Positions 37,629-38,673 of a stretch of DNA of 38,673 nucleotides are shown here, piece after piece. A program made the position numbers and the translations under genes. The notes beneath the pieces are model-generated. The model ran no database searches and had not been told where the DNA came from. It worked only from the letters and a program-made list of their open reading frames with translations. How positions within the stretch are numbered: position 1 is the stretch's first letter; every line of letters starts with the position of its first letter. The stretch is from Caldilineaceae bacterium (lineage in GTDB: Bacteria > Chloroflexota > Anaerolineae > Caldilineales > Caldilineaceae): contig JACKBA010000024.1 in the NCBI GenBank assembly GCA_020634815.1, forward strand, positions 72,501-111,173, read 5' to 3'.

Positions 37629-38673
37629 ATGCGTGCTGTTGGGAGTAGCCTGCCGCGTATCGACGCGGTGGAAAAGGTGACGGGCGCCGCTGTCTATCCG
37701 GGCGACATCGACCTGCCGGGGCAGGTGTGGCTCAAGATCGTCTATGCCGGCGTGGCCCACGCACGCATCATCGGCGTGGATATTGCCGCCGCGCGCGCCA
37801 TGCCCGGCGTCATCGCCGTGCTCACGGCTGCCGATGTGCCCGTCAATGAGTACGGTCTGATCATGCCCGACCAGCCGGTGCTGTGCGGAGTGGGGAGCAC
37901 GCCGCAGGCCGAGGTCGTGCGGTGGGAGGCCGACCACGTTGCGCTCGTCGTGGCCGAGAGCGAGGCGCAGGCCGAAGCGGCGGCAAAGGCCGTCGTGATC
38001 CGTTACGAGGAACTGCCTGTCGTCGCCAGTATCGGCGAAGCCCTGGCGCCCGACGCCCCGATCCTGCACCCCAATCCCTTCCGTTTTCCCTACGGCGAAC
38101 GCAACCTGCACTCCAACGTGTTGCTGGAATATCACCTGGTCAACGGTGATGTCGAGGCAGGCTTTGCCCAGGCCGATGTCGTGGTGGAGAGCACCTACCA
38201 GACGCAGGCACAGGAACATGCCTATCTCCAGCCGGAGGCCGGCGTTGCCTGGGTACGTCCCGATGGCCGTATCGAGGTCGTGTGCGCCGGGCAGTGGATG
38301 CACGAGGAGCGCGAGCAGATCGCCCACGCGCTGGGCCTGCCCGACGAGCAGATCGTCGTGCGCCACGGTGCGGTCGGCGGCGCGTTTGGCGGGCGCGAGG
38401 ACATCTCCGTGCAGATCGTGCTGGCGCTGGCGGCCTGGAAGACGGGGCGCCCGGTCAAGATCGTATGGAGCCGCGAAGAAAGTATCGTCGGCCATCACAA
38501 GCGCCACCCCTTCACCATCGTCGCCAAGTGGGGCGCCACGCGCGAAGGCAGGATCGTCGCCGCCAGGGTCGATATGACCAGCGACTGCGGAGCGTACGCC
38601 TACACCAGCACGAAGGTGCTGGGCAACGCGTTGCTGGCCGTGCTCGGCCCGTACGCCATTCCCAACGTCGACG
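37629..38673 (+). CDS. Molybdenum hydroxylase large subunit (xanthine dehydrogenase family), cut by window end
   Basis: The frame runs from the ATG at 37629 to the window edge without a stop (348 complete codons). It is the N-terminal half of a molybdopterin-binding large subunit of the xanthine dehydrogenase/aldehyde oxidase/CO dehydrogenase-like family. The first part (RIDAVEKVTGAAVYPGDI) is the usual start, and the a/b hammerhead region follows. GGAFGGRED (residues 250-258) is the molybdenum cofactor binding motif, and an EHAYLQPEA stretch lies before it. Small FeS and FAD subunits were not seen upstream, so they may lie downstream. Substrate not deducible. Confidence 0.9.
   Translation, partial: MRAVGSSLPRIDAVEKVTGAAVYPGDIDLPGQVWLKIVYAGVAHARIIGVDIAAARAMPGVIAVLTAADVPVNEYGLIMPDQPVLCGVGSTPQAEVVRWEADHVALVVAESEAQAEAAAKAVVIRYEELPVVASIGEALAPDAPILHPNPFRFPYGERNLHSNVLLEYHLVNGDVEAGFAQADVVVESTYQTQAQEHAYLQPEAGVAWVRPDGRIEVVCAGQWMHEEREQIAHALGLPDEQIVVRHGAVGGAFGGREDISVQIVLALAAWKTGRPVKIVWSREESIVGHHKRHPFTIVAKWGATREGRIVAARVDMTSDCGAYAYTSTKVLGNALLAVLGPYAIPNVD

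Overview
The window looks like a chromosomal segment of a high-GC bacterium, most likely a Chloroflexota member of the Anaerolineae/Caldilineae type. This is inferred from the lipoprotein style (a short signal ending in LAAC-GGG followed by an Ala/Pro-rich linker), the many solute transporters, the sugar-catabolic repertoire and the abundant short intergenic repeats. No rRNA, tRNA or CRISPR array was seen. Nearly all genes are on the + strand. The exceptions are a two-gene RNase/barstar operon and one tiny membrane protein.

Layout. (1) 1-328: the 3' end of an IS630-type transposase. (2) 383-13757: a carbohydrate-uptake block. It has a very large GH106-like glycosidase with its own promoter and a downstream hairpin, then a family-5 ABC importer (binding protein, two permeases, two ATPases) and a translationally coupled GT-C type membrane protein. 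The glycosidase and the importer carry nearly the same promoter followed by the same downstream motif, so they are probably co-regulated. (3) 13809-23000: a sugar-modification block with three Gfo/Idh/MocA oxidoreductases, a sulfotransferase-like protein, two alkaline-phosphatase-superfamily hydrolases (only one has the sulfatase C-x-P-x-R motif), a PhyH-type dioxygenase and a sugar-phosphate isomerase/epimerase-like TIM barrel. Every intergenic gap over 100 bp from 14.8 to 22.2 kb holds a palindromic or 7-bp-periodic repeat. (4) 23422-28898: housekeeping and signalling genes (glmU, a CNNM/CorC-type protein, cytidine deaminase, an orphan histidine kinase, a dual-specificity-type phosphatase). 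(5) 28906-30050, minus strand: a membrane-anchored RNase of the RNase Sa/barnase family with an overlapping barstar gene. (6) 30217-32223: glutamine-dependent NAD synthetase, followed by a second heptad repeat array. (7) 32674-36690: a polyamine-type ABC importer, potABCD, closed by a perfect 19-bp terminator hairpin. (8) 36910-38673: a 39-residue membrane protein (minus strand), a HIT protein, and the start of a molybdenum hydroxylase large subunit that runs off the end.

How the genes may work together: the importer and cytoplasmic glycosidase probably bring in and cleave an oligosaccharide. The oxidoreductases, isomerase, dioxygenase and sulfatase-like enzymes then look suited to an unusual, perhaps sulfated, sugar or cyclitol. 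The substrate cannot be read from the sequence. The most unusual items are the membrane-anchored RNase/barstar pair, the inverted arrays of 7-bp repeats, the palindrome pair bracketing the sulfotransferase gene, and the shared promoter-plus-motif module.
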